From: Polyangium spumosum
Lineage (GTDB): Bacteria > Myxococcota_A > Polyangia > Polyangiales > Polyangiaceae
Length of the DNA: 64,000 nt
Assembly: GCF_009649845.1 (NCBI RefSeq)
Contig: NZ_WJIE01000004.1
Location: forward strand, 62,001 to 126,000
Reading direction: 5' to 3'
This document shows positions 8,871 through 16,613 of this stretch, one piece after another; the first letter of the stretch is position 1, and every line of letters begins with the position of its first letter. The notes under the pieces were generated by a model that saw only the letters and a program-made list of their open reading frames with translations, was not told the origin of the DNA and did not search any database. The translations under genes and the position numbers were made by a program.

Positions 8871-9052
8871 AGGGGCGGCCATGGGCGAACGATACACGCG
8901 GCGTGGCCCGGATCCAGTGGGATTCGCAGGCTCTGGCGGGAGGGGTACGTCACGGCACCGGCGGGCAATCGCGTGTGTCTCTATCGAGCGGGAGAAGCAA
9001 GGCGCTCCCCGCCCTGGCGATTGAACGAGGCCAGATCAGCGGGGCACGGCCG

Positions 9053-10015
9053 TCACCCGCTCTCCTGGGCAATCGTCTCGAGCATCGTCCGGGCGAACGC
9101 GATGACGCCTTCGTTCCCGTTCGAGAGGCCCCACTTCGCCCCGAGCGCGGGGAACGCGGCCCAGCGCTCGGCGGCGTGATCCGCGAGGCCGGGCCAGGTC
9201 GTGCCTCCTCGCGCTTCGAATCGCGTGATACACGCGTCGAGCGCCGCCTCGCCGAATGCGCCGACGAAGAGCGCGAGATCGATCGAGGGATCCCCGAGGT
9301 GGGCCTCGGTCCAGTCGAGGATCCCCGTCACCCGGCCGTCCTCGTCGAGGAGCAGATGACCGGGGTGGAGATCGCCGTGCACCAGGGCGAGGTGATGTGG
9401 CCAGATCGCGTCGTTCGCGAGCCATCGTTGCCAGCGGGCCCAGACCACGTCGGGCGGCGCGAGGAGGGCACGCGTGTCCTCCATGGCCCGGGCGATCTCG
9501 GCGCGGCTGTCGTCGATCGATTTTCGAGGGATACCGGCCTCCGCGATCTCGCTCGCGCTCACCTTCTGCAATGCCGCGAGCGCGTCGGCGAACGAATCGA
9601 TGAACGTGGCCCTGGGCGCCGCCGGATCGATACGATTCCAGACGACGCCGGCCGTGGGATCCATCGAAACGGCGGGGACGTTGCCGAGGCGCGGATAGGC
9701 GATCACCTGGTCGGTGAACACGCGCCAATCGGGCACGGCGACGGGAAGGTGCGCGCGCACCAGGCGGAGCACACGCGCCTCGACGCGCGCAGATTCCACC
9801 ACGGAAGGGCGCCGCGGCGTGCGGACGACCCACGGCGTGCCCTCCTCGTCGTGGGCGTGCACCACGAGGAAATCGAGGCCACTTCGATCGAAATCGTCCG
9901 CGGCGGTGACGAGCCGGAGCCCCTCGCGGCGCGCGGCGGCGACGAGCGCGGCTGCGGATTCGAGCGGCTCGAAGGACGAAGAATGGGTGGACGAGACATC
10001 ACTACGTTCGGTCAT
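9053..10015 (-). CDS. Macrolide 2'-phosphotransferase-like kinase (APH fold)
   Basis: The 320-residue protein has an aminoglycoside-phosphotransferase fold. Its motifs are closest to the Mph macrolide kinases: catalytic HGDLHPGH at 213-220 and the metal-binding segment ILDWTEAHLGDP from 232. Mph enzymes phosphorylate the desosamine 2'-OH of macrolides using GTP. Length fits the family (about 300 residues). AGGAG seven bases before the ATG at 10015 supports the start. No plasmid or transposon marker is visible, so this looks like a chromosomal gene, perhaps self-protective or acting on another metabolite. Actual resistance is not shown by sequence. Confidence 0.85.
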   Translation of the reverse strand: MTERSDVSSTHSSSFEPLESAAALVAAARREGLRLVTAADDFDRSGLDFLVVHAHDEEGTPWVVRTPRRPSVVESARVEARVLRLVRAHLPVAVPDWRVFTDQVIAYPRLGNVPAVSMDPTAGVVWNRIDPAAPRATFIDSFADALAALQKVSASEIAEAGIPRKSIDDSRAEIARAMEDTRALLAPPDVVWARWQRWLANDAIWPHHLALVHGDLHPGHLLLDEDGRVTGILDWTEAHLGDPSIDLALFVGAFGEAALDACITRFEARGGTTWPGLADHAAERWAAFPALGAKWGLSNGNEGVIAFARTMLETIAQESG

Positions 10016-10317
10016 GAAAAACTCCTCTTCGCGCGCCGACGAGGCGCGTGCGGAAGGGGAAGACCGCGGCGCGTGGTCTCACTGCCGTACGTGGCAAAAT
10101 GGTCTCGGGCTGCCAGGCTGCCGGCGTGAGTCACCGCGCCCGGTCTTCCACGTGGGGAAGCAGGCACGGGAGAGCACCCACGCGCTCGATGCACCGACCC
10201 GGCCGTGCCGGGGATGCAAGGAGGACGAGGATGCCGAGCTCAGCGCAGCCGAATGAATGCCACGGCGCGACTCTGCCACGTGAAGCGCGTAGACGCAAGC
10301 CCCTCGTCGTGGACGGC
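10016..10317. other. Intergenic stretch between lipoprotein and macrolide kinase genes
   Basis: About 300 bases without a supported gene. Both flanking genes run leftwards, so the promoter of the macrolide kinase gene probably lies here. I see no convincing leader peptide, attenuator or inverted repeat, and no open frame with coding character. Confidence 0.5.
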
Positions 10318-11277
10318 TCAACGCGGGGCCCGGAGCACCGGCGGGAGCCGGATCACCGTCGTGCGTTTCCCGGAGAGCTCGGCCCCGCAACGATCCCCTC
10401 CGAAGTTCTCGTCGCCGTATACAACAAAGACGCCGAGCTCCCGGGACCCGAACCCGTCAAAACCTTCGGACCACCCGCAGGAGCCTTGTTGCTCGGCCAT
10501 CCAGGTGGTTTTTCCGGGGAGGGGGAGGTCGATCGGGAGCGTCACCTCGCGGATCGTCCCGTCCGCCGTCAGCGCTCGCAGGATGACCTTTTCTTCGAAG
10601 CGATCCTCCTTCTCCTCGCGCACGTACTCGAAATCGAGGCCCTCCCGATCGAACCGCGTGACACGTTTCCACGACCATTCCTCACGATCGTCGCGCTCGA
10701 GATCGAGCTTCGTCCAGGGAGTCCCGGGGCACGGCCCTTCGGGCTTGCGCCCCGACGAGACGCCCCTCCACGTGCTTTTGTCGAGGATCCGGTTGGCCGC
10801 CGCGAGATCGCGCTTCAATCGCGACAGCGCGGCGGGGCTCGTGTCGTCCGGGTCCGACGAGAGGACGTAGAACCCGAGCGCCTTCCCCGTGGCCACCGAG
10901 TAAAATCCCAAGGAATCGTAATCATGCCCGGTGAAGCTCTGCGTGTCCCCGAACCACGCGACCATGATCGTCCCGTCGCGGTTCACGGCCGGAAACACGT
11001 CCCGCTCTCCACCGGCCACGCGCACCTCCCAGGGGATCGGGGACGTACCTTCTTCGTCCTCGCTCTGGCGTGGCACGAGCTCCAGGCGAATCGGCGCGAA
11101 GTGGGGCTCGGGCGCGGCGGCCGCTGCGGCGCAATCGTCCGCCCAGCGGGGCTCGGCCTGTTTGTCGCCGGCAATGGCTCCGGAATCGAGGGGCGCCGAA
11201 ACGTGAGAATGACTCTGGCCCTGGCCACAAGCGACCAGGGCAAACGAGGCGAGGAGGGCGATGGACGGCGCGCGCAT
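10318..11277 (-). CDS. Lipoprotein of unknown function
   Basis: The 319-residue protein starts with MRAPSIALLASFALVAC, a typical lipoprotein signal with Cys17 as acylation site. The mature part has many charged residues and repeated Asp-rich turns, such as VLSSDPDD near residue 140 and DREGLDFEYVREEKEDRF near 225. It matches no family I recognise. The frame extends upstream to 11364, but the signal peptide sets 11277 as the likely start. It lies 131 bases from the divergent GTPase gene. Confidence 0.6.
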   Translation of the reverse strand: MRAPSIALLASFALVACGQGQSHSHVSAPLDSGAIAGDKQAEPRWADDCAAAAAAPEPHFAPIRLELVPRQSEDEEGTSPIPWEVRVAGGERDVFPAVNRDGTIMVAWFGDTQSFTGHDYDSLGFYSVATGKALGFYVLSSDPDDTSPAALSRLKRDLAAANRILDKSTWRGVSSGRKPEGPCPGTPWTKLDLERDDREEWSWKRVTRFDREGLDFEYVREEKEDRFEEKVILRALTADGTIREVTLPIDLPLPGKTTWMAEQQGSCGWSEGFDGFGSRELGVFVVYGDENFGGDRCGAELSGKRTTVIRLPPVLRAPR

Positions 11278-11408
11278 GGCGCCCGAGAACGCCTTCGAAG
11301 GAGGACACATTCCGCTCTTGGCAGAGCCCCGAGAATCGTCGAAACCCTGTGTTCCACGATTCAATTCTGGGCTACACTGAGGCTCGCTGACGGACGAGCC
11401 GTACGGGC

Positions 11409-12440
11409 ATGCGCCACGCGCGCCGTCCCGTCCTCGGCGATCTGGGGGTCATGTCGATGCTCATTGCCTCGTGCATCTTGCTCGCGTTTGCCCTCTGCGG
11501 GCTCGTGTTCATGGGGGCGCGATACCGGCGGACGACAGAGGCCGCGAGCGACGCTCGGAAGCGCGCCGAGGCCCTGGAAAACGAGAATCGGGCGCTCGTG
11601 GCGAAGCTCCACGTCGCCGTCGAAGAGGACAAGAAAAAGGTCGGCTGGCTCGACCACCAGGAGCAGGAGATCCTCTGGCTCCGGGCGGAGCTCGAGAAGC
11701 GGCCGAAGATCACGCGCAAGACGTACAAGATCCTCACGCTCGGCGTCAAGGCCACGGGCAAGACGTCGCTCACCCTCAAATGGGCGAACCCCTTGATCGA
11801 TCTGGGCGTCCTCGCCGGGACCAAGATCGACCGTTACGAGCGGACGGTGAGCCACGTGCTGCAAAAGGACGTGGTCATGGAGCACGTCTTCGAAGTGGGG
11901 GACTGGGGCGGCGAGCACATCGTCGACGCGCAGCAGGAGCTCATCGGAGACGAAATTCACGGGCTCCTCATCGTCGTCGACCTCGGCGGTAAAGACGCGA
12001 AGAAGGTCGAGCCCGCGCGTATCCAGGAGCAGATCCAGGAGTTCCAGCCGCAGGCGCTCAAGTTCTTCTTCGGCCCGAAGACAGTCGCGTCGTGCAAGAC
12101 CGTAGTGCTCTTCATCAACAAGAGCGACCTGCTCTCCGGCACGCCCCTCGAGGTGGAGGAGCAGGCGAAGAAGCTCTACACCCCGCTCATCGAGAACCTC
12201 CTGAAGTACTCGATGCAGCTCGATATCCGCGTCTTCGTCGGCTCCGCGAACTACGGGCACTCGACCCACCTCCTGTTCTCGCATTTCGTGGAGCGGATCC
12301 TCCCGAAGCACGCCTACGATTCGCAGCTCTTGCAGCGCATGGTGAAGGACTTCTCGGAGGCGCCGAAGGCGGAGAAGACGGTCCCGCTCCCCGCCTTGAA
12401 CACCACCTCCGAGCCTCCCAAGCTTTCGCGGGTGAACTGA
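11409..12440 (+). CDS. Membrane-anchored Ras-like small GTPase
   Basis: The protein begins with one transmembrane helix (about residues 15-37). A coiled-coil-like stretch to about residue 98 follows, then a GTPase domain. The P-loop is GVKATGKT at 112-119. D165-W-G-G168 occupies the switch II position, replacing the usual DxxGQ. NKSD at 237-240 is the base-recognition motif, and a SAN segment follows later. The general fold is that of bacterial Ras/Arf-like GTPases such as MglA, but the helix and coiled coil are extra. Start is 11409 or the in-frame ATG at 11451. Its stop is directly followed by the ATG of the next gene, which strongly suggests coupled synthesis. Confidence 0.8.
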   Translation: MRHARRPVLGDLGVMSMLIASCILLAFALCGLVFMGARYRRTTEAASDARKRAEALENENRALVAKLHVAVEEDKKKVGWLDHQEQEILWLRAELEKRPKITRKTYKILTLGVKATGKTSLTLKWANPLIDLGVLAGTKIDRYERTVSHVLQKDVVMEHVFEVGDWGGEHIVDAQQELIGDEIHGLLIVVDLGGKDAKKVEPARIQEQIQEFQPQALKFFFGPKTVASCKTVVLFINKSDLLSGTPLEVEEQAKKLYTPLIENLLKYSMQLDIRVFVGSANYGHSTHLLFSHFVERILPKHAYDSQLLQRMVKDFSEAPKAEKTVPLPALNTTSEPPKLSRVN

Positions 12441-13814
12441 ATGAGCGCGCGCGGCGAGGGCCGAAGGGGAGGCTACGTGGCGCCGACGTACGAGGCGCCC
12501 GCCGACGTGGCCTGGTACCATTTCCTGCACGGGAACGTCCCAGGGCATCAGATCGACTTCATCTATCACCCGGAGGTGCCGCAGGGATCGCTCTCCCGGC
12601 AGCACTTCGGCCATCTGGCGAGGCTGCTCAAATACATCGAGCCGCGGACGACGAGTGATTGCGCGTTCGCCATCGGGAACCTCTCCCGTGACGATACCCA
12701 GCACGAGCCGGGGCGCGGCGGCGTGGCGCTCATCTTCGGGCTCCGCATCCGCGGCGCCCGCGATCACGCCGGCCGGCAGGATCCGCCATTCTCGCACGCG
12801 ATCGTGGCCATCGAGCGGGACCTCGATGAGGCCTTCTTGCTCCGGGCCGCCCTCGATTTCCGCGCGCGCCTCTTCGAGCGCACGGCGGCGACAGCGCAGG
12901 GCAATGGCTGGTATCACACCTATGCCCGCCGCGGAGAGGATCCCGCCGCGGCGCTGCCCCTGCTGCAAGCGTACAAAGCGAGCTTCGAGGGGCTGCCCTC
13001 GGCGGGCCCCGGGGCACGCTCGCTCCGCTGGGCCGTGGCCGAGGAGGTGAAGCTCCCGGGGCGTATCGTGATCACGCACGACGGCGATACGCCGTTCGAG
13101 GCGATCGCGGCGTGCGCGGCCAGGATCGCGGCCGTCCTGTATCGATCGAACATCAAATGGACGGCCCTCTCGAATGGGCGAGAGTCCGACCTGTCGAACG
13201 GCGTCACGATTCGATTCTTGCCCGCGAGCGAGGTCGGGCCGCAGCCGGCGGGGACGCCGATCGTCCGGCTGGAATGCGTGCCGCAGGACGAGGACGAGCT
13301 CGCGCGGGAGCTCTTCGGCGCGACACCCGTGCGGGGGCACGAAGGGCCGGAGCGCGGGCTCGGATGGCGGGATCAATATCGTGGGCCCGCCACGGCGCTC
13401 GTGGAGGAGCCCGCGCCGGTGGACATGGCCTCGGCCTCGCCGGACGTGCCAGCCCATTCCACGCCAAAACGCTGGCCCCTCGCAGGGCTCGTCGCGGTCG
13501 TCGCCATGGGAGGTTTTGGCTTGTACCTGACGCGCGGCGCGGGCCCGGTCGCCGATCCGGCGCCTCGGTCGCCCGAGCCGAGCTTCGCGCCCGGGCCGGT
13601 CGCTCCGGAGGCCGCGCCTCCCAGCGTCGCGAAGGAGGCCGGGCCTCTGCCGAGCACGCCTTCGGCGAGTTCTACCGGGCCGACCACGAATGACAATCCA
13701 GCCGCGAGCGTCGCCGCGCAGGAGGGCGCCTCGTCGAACAAGCAAGCGAAGGCGCGGTCGCCGAAGCCTCCCCGCAAGCCGCCGCCGGTCGTCGGAGGCC
13801 CTCCGCGGTTCTGA
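12441..13814 (+). CDS. Unrecognised single-pass membrane protein coupled to the GTPase gene
   Basis: The 457-residue protein has a soluble N-terminal region of about 340 residues, one transmembrane helix (about 345-362, LAGLVAVVAMGGFGLYLT) and a disordered Pro/Ala/Ser-rich tail ending PPPVVGGPPRF. The N-terminus contains AWYHFLHGNVPGHQIDFIYH and is well conserved-looking, with no zinc, nucleotide or catalytic motif I can name. The ATG starts immediately after the GTPase TGA, with no spacer. A role as effector, GAP or receptor of that GTPase is inferred only from this coupling. GTPase-associated proteins of other conflict or signalling systems are a possible comparison. Confidence 0.7.
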   Translation: MSARGEGRRGGYVAPTYEAPADVAWYHFLHGNVPGHQIDFIYHPEVPQGSLSRQHFGHLARLLKYIEPRTTSDCAFAIGNLSRDDTQHEPGRGGVALIFGLRIRGARDHAGRQDPPFSHAIVAIERDLDEAFLLRAALDFRARLFERTAATAQGNGWYHTYARRGEDPAAALPLLQAYKASFEGLPSAGPGARSLRWAVAEEVKLPGRIVITHDGDTPFEAIAACAARIAAVLYRSNIKWTALSNGRESDLSNGVTIRFLPASEVGPQPAGTPIVRLECVPQDEDELARELFGATPVRGHEGPERGLGWRDQYRGPATALVEEPAPVDMASASPDVPAHSTPKRWPLAGLVAVVAMGGFGLYLTRGAGPVADPAPRSPEPSFAPGPVAPEAAPPSVAKEAGPLPSTPSASSTGPTTNDNPAASVAAQEGASSNKQAKARSPKPPRKPPPVVGGPPRF

Positions 13815-13828
13815 TCGAACCGGCGGCG

Positions 13829-13863
13829 AGCTCCCGCCCGTGGAGCTTTCGTGGGTTTTTTTT
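13829..13863 (+). terminator. Possible Rho-independent terminator after GTPase operon
   Basis: AGCTCC at 13829-13834 pairs with GGAGCT at 13842-13847 around a seven-base loop. A run of eight T follows at 13856-13863, eight bases after the stem. The stem is short, and the T run is displaced further than in ideal terminators. Confidence 0.4.
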
Positions 13864-13894
13864 GACAAATTCTAAAATGGTTTTGGCAAGAGCA

Positions 13895-13920
13895 TCGCCG
13901 TGCTCCGGGGAGCACGGCGA
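13895..13920. terminator. Perfect 12-bp palindrome between convergent genes
   Basis: TCGCCGTGCTCC at 13895-13906 is perfectly complementary to GGAGCACGGCGA at 13909-13920. It lies 20 bases beyond the stop of the leftward Gly-rich lipoprotein gene and could end its transcription. No T-run follows on the minus strand, so it could instead be a protein-binding palindrome. Confidence 0.4.
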
Positions 13921-13939
13921 CGCTTCATCTCGAAGGTCG

Positions 13940-15451
13940 TCAATCGAAGGACTGCGCCTCTGCGCGGACCCCCGCGGGCGCCGGAGCCTGGGGATCGCCG
14001 CCCAGTCCACCGGGCCCCTCGAGCCCGAGCTCGAACGTGACACCCGGCGCCACCGGTGGTGCATTGCCGACCCATGCAATCCCGATCGAATGGCCGCCGC
14101 GACCGCCGCCGCCGTGCCCGCCGTCGCCACCGTTGCCCCCCTTGCCGCCATTGCAGCCGGGCTTCAAGGGGGAGATCAGGGGCGGGGCGCCGCCCTGTCC
14201 ACCGGCGCCGCCATTTCCTCCCGCCTGGCCCGAGGCGCCGTCGCCGCCCTTTCCGCCCCTCGCCGTGACGATCGAGACGTCCTCGAAGGCGAGCCTGGCG
14301 TCGAGGCTCAAGAGGCCGAAGCTCCCGCCGCCCGCGCCGCCCCCGACGCCGCCTTTTCCGCCGCAGCCGCCCGTGCCTCCGCTGCCGCCGCCGGCGCCGT
14401 GGATCGTCTGGCTGCCCACGGGGCATTTGCCTCCCCCGGACCCGCCCAATGCGGCGCCGCCGCCGCCGCCGGCCAACCCCACGGAGCCTTCGCCGCCGCT
14501 CGCGCCGGCGGCCCCTTCATACCCGCTCGCCGAGATCGACCCGAGCAGATCGCCGTGAGCGCCCGGGGCGCCGACGCTCCCGTCCGCGCCGGGCCCGCCA
14601 TCCGTGCATTCGGTGAGCGTGAATTCCTCGGGCTCGCCGCCATGGCCGCCGCTCACGTCTTTCCCGTGCGAGCTGTTTCGACCGGCCTTCCCCCAGGGCG
14701 AGGTGCCAAAACCCCCGGATCCGCCGATCGATTCGACCGGTCCACACATCGTGACGACCTCCTGCACATTGGAGTACGTACACGCGGCATATCCCATTTT
14801 CCCGGGCGCCCCGTCGGTCGCCGCCTGGGCTTCGCTCGGCGGGGTTTTTCCGTCGGCGCCATTGCCGGCCTCCAGATGACACCGGACGAGCTTCAGATCG
14901 GAGCCCTCGGCGATCACCGCGATGGATGACGAACCCGGGAGGACGGCGTCCGCGGCGATGACCTCGACATTCGTAAGGACCGTCGGTCCCCCCGCGCGGA
15001 CCCGCAAGGGCACCTCGTTCGCGCTCGCGGAGAGCGTCGTGACGCCGACCTGCGCGCTCCACTTCGTGCCGGTCGTGCAGTTGTACCCGCCGTGAATCAC
15101 CTCGCCGCCGCGCAAGGTGAGCGGCTCGACGAACGTCTCGGCGCAAGCGTAAATGGGTCGCGCGCCCTCCGCCTGCGCCATTCCCACGGCCTTGCCGAGC
15201 GTCCGCAGCGGGCGCTCGGGTGTCCCCGGGTTTTCATCGTCGCCGGAGGCCGACACGTAGATCCCGCAAGGCGAGGGCTGACTCGGATCCCCGTCGAGCG
15301 AGCATGCCACCTTCGTGCTCGCCTGGCCCCCGGCGCAGGTCTTCGTGACGCTGCAATCGGCGAACACGTCGAGGCCGCAGCCCCCGAACGCGGCGGCCCC
15401 AGCGGCGCACGCGAGCGTCGCCAGGAGGGAAGCCAATGAATGACGACGCAT
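13940..15451 (-). CDS. Glycine-rich lipoprotein with DUF1565-like start
   Basis: The 503-residue protein has a lipoprotein signal with lipobox FGGC (about Cys27). About residues 60-190 contain GIYVSASGDDENPGTPERPLRTLGKAV, a segment typical of DUF1565/right-handed beta-helix surface proteins. The remaining 280 residues are dominated by Gly-Gly-x runs, superficially like mycobacterial PE-PGRS proteins but without a PE domain. Cysteines occur in pairs between Gly tracts. I take the ATG at 15451, where the signal peptide begins. It is the last gene of the leftward signalling cluster, 47 bases after the TPR protein. A surface structural or adhesive role is a guess. Confidence 0.7.
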   Translation of the reverse strand: MRRHSLASLLATLACAAGAAAFGGCGLDVFADCSVTKTCAGGQASTKVACSLDGDPSQPSPCGIYVSASGDDENPGTPERPLRTLGKAVGMAQAEGARPIYACAETFVEPLTLRGGEVIHGGYNCTTGTKWSAQVGVTTLSASANEVPLRVRAGGPTVLTNVEVIAADAVLPGSSSIAVIAEGSDLKLVRCHLEAGNGADGKTPPSEAQAATDGAPGKMGYAACTYSNVQEVVTMCGPVESIGGSGGFGTSPWGKAGRNSSHGKDVSGGHGGEPEEFTLTECTDGGPGADGSVGAPGAHGDLLGSISASGYEGAAGASGGEGSVGLAGGGGGAALGGSGGGKCPVGSQTIHGAGGGSGGTGGCGGKGGVGGGAGGGSFGLLSLDARLAFEDVSIVTARGGKGGDGASGQAGGNGGAGGQGGAPPLISPLKPGCNGGKGGNGGDGGHGGGGRGGHSIGIAWVGNAPPVAPGVTFELGLEGPGGLGGDPQAPAPAGVRAEAQSFD

Positions 15452-15498
15452 GAGCCTCGAACCTCCCCCATCCTCGTGACGACCCATCTTCAATGCCA

Positions 15499-16554
15499 TC
15501 AGAACGTCCCCACGACCACGAGCGAGCCCCCCGCGGGCGACACCGCGGGCAGCGCGCGAATGGCCCCCGTCTTCGCGCGCTTCGGCTCCGAGAGGCCGAA
15601 CGCGAGCGTCCCGACCGCCGCCAGGCCGCCTCCGACGAGGCTCCAGAGCGCGATTTCGCCGAACTGGTTCTGCTCGTTCTTCAGGTGGACGAGCTCGGGG
15701 CAGGGGCTCGTGCCAGCGTTATACGTACAGTAATCGTCGCTCTCCGAGGACAGCGGCTCCGCCAGTGTCCGCGCCGTGGCGGCGCGATTCACCGAGAGGG
15801 CCGCGAAGACGACGCCCCCCAGGATCCCGACCCCCGCAGCCACGCCTCCCGCAATGAGGATCGGCCTGCGATTCGAGCTCGGCGGCCCGGGCGGCGGCGC
15901 GCCTGTGTCCTCGCGGCGCGCGAGCACGCCGCTCGGCTGATCAGCGCTGCCCAGATCCAGCCGCAGGAGCTGCGACGCGCCCGGCCTGGCCTCGATCACG
16001 ACCGGGCCCGAGGACCGCTCGCCGAGGCGCGCCTCGATCGTCCGCCGCCCCGGCTCGACGAACACACCTGCGTTCGCCTCGGGCCATTGAAACTTTTCGC
16101 CGTCCACGATCAAATGAACGCCGTCCACGTTCGTGTGCACGGAGAGCTGCGTGACCTTGGACCGCGCCTCGGAGAACATCGCGGAGGTGGCCTGGAGCTC
16201 GTCCGCCGCCACGTCCTCGGCGTGTCGCAGGAAATACGAGAGGTGCTCGGCCGCGTCGCGATGGTGGCCGAGCTCGAGCTCGACCCACCCGAGCGTGCCC
16301 GCGATCTGGAAATGCTGCATGATGCGCCACGCGGCCCGCAGCTCGTCGAGGGCGGCCCTCCATTGCTTCGCCTTCGCCGCGTCCTTGCCACGCACGTAAT
16401 GGGCCCGGGCCATGTCCGCAGCCGAGGACGAGGTCTCCGAAGGCGCCGGAGGATCGGCCGCCGCCGCGGGGAGCGAGGCGCCCTGCGCGACGAGTCCCAG
16501 GACGAGCGGCAAGAGGCGCCGCGCTCGCGAGGTCCTTTCGATTCTCCCACCCAT
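15499..16554 (-). CDS. TPR/PEGA-like membrane protein next to Ser/Thr kinase
   Basis: The 351-residue protein has a signal peptide and a helical repeat region (about 45-135: DMARAHYVRGKDAAKAKQW and following). A small beta domain (about 140-215) resembles PEGA modules (VHTNVDGVHLIVDGE). Two membrane helices lie near the C-terminus. This layout is common in myxobacterial proteins encoded next to Ser/Thr kinases. It lies 59 bases after the kinase gene and probably shares its transcript. It may be a surface sensor or substrate of the kinase; that is inference. The ATG at 16554 is chosen at the head of the signal peptide. Confidence 0.7.
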   Translation of the reverse strand: MGGRIERTSRARRLLPLVLGLVAQGASLPAAAADPPAPSETSSSAADMARAHYVRGKDAAKAKQWRAALDELRAAWRIMQHFQIAGTLGWVELELGHHRDAAEHLSYFLRHAEDVAADELQATSAMFSEARSKVTQLSVHTNVDGVHLIVDGEKFQWPEANAGVFVEPGRRTIEARLGERSSGPVVIEARPGASQLLRLDLGSADQPSGVLARREDTGAPPPGPPSSNRRPILIAGGVAAGVGILGGVVFAALSVNRAATARTLAEPLSSESDDYCTYNAGTSPCPELVHLKNEQNQFGEIALWSLVGGGLAAVGTLAFGLSEPKRAKTGAIRALPAVSPAGGSLVVVGTF

Positions 16555-16613
16555 GCGGCAGGATAACATGAATTGCCGAGGAATCGAGGGCCCGCGAGGA
16601 AAACTCGAGACCT

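Noticed and set aside
14037-14560. Pro-rich open frames on the plus strand opposite the Gly-rich lipoprotein
   Set aside because: Proline codons are the complement of glycine codons; the minus-strand frame has a signal peptide and family-like N-terminus.
13940-15451. Assignment as a mycobacterial PE-PGRS protein
   Set aside because: No PE domain is present, and the lipoprotein signal and DUF1565-like segment point to a myxobacterial surface protein.
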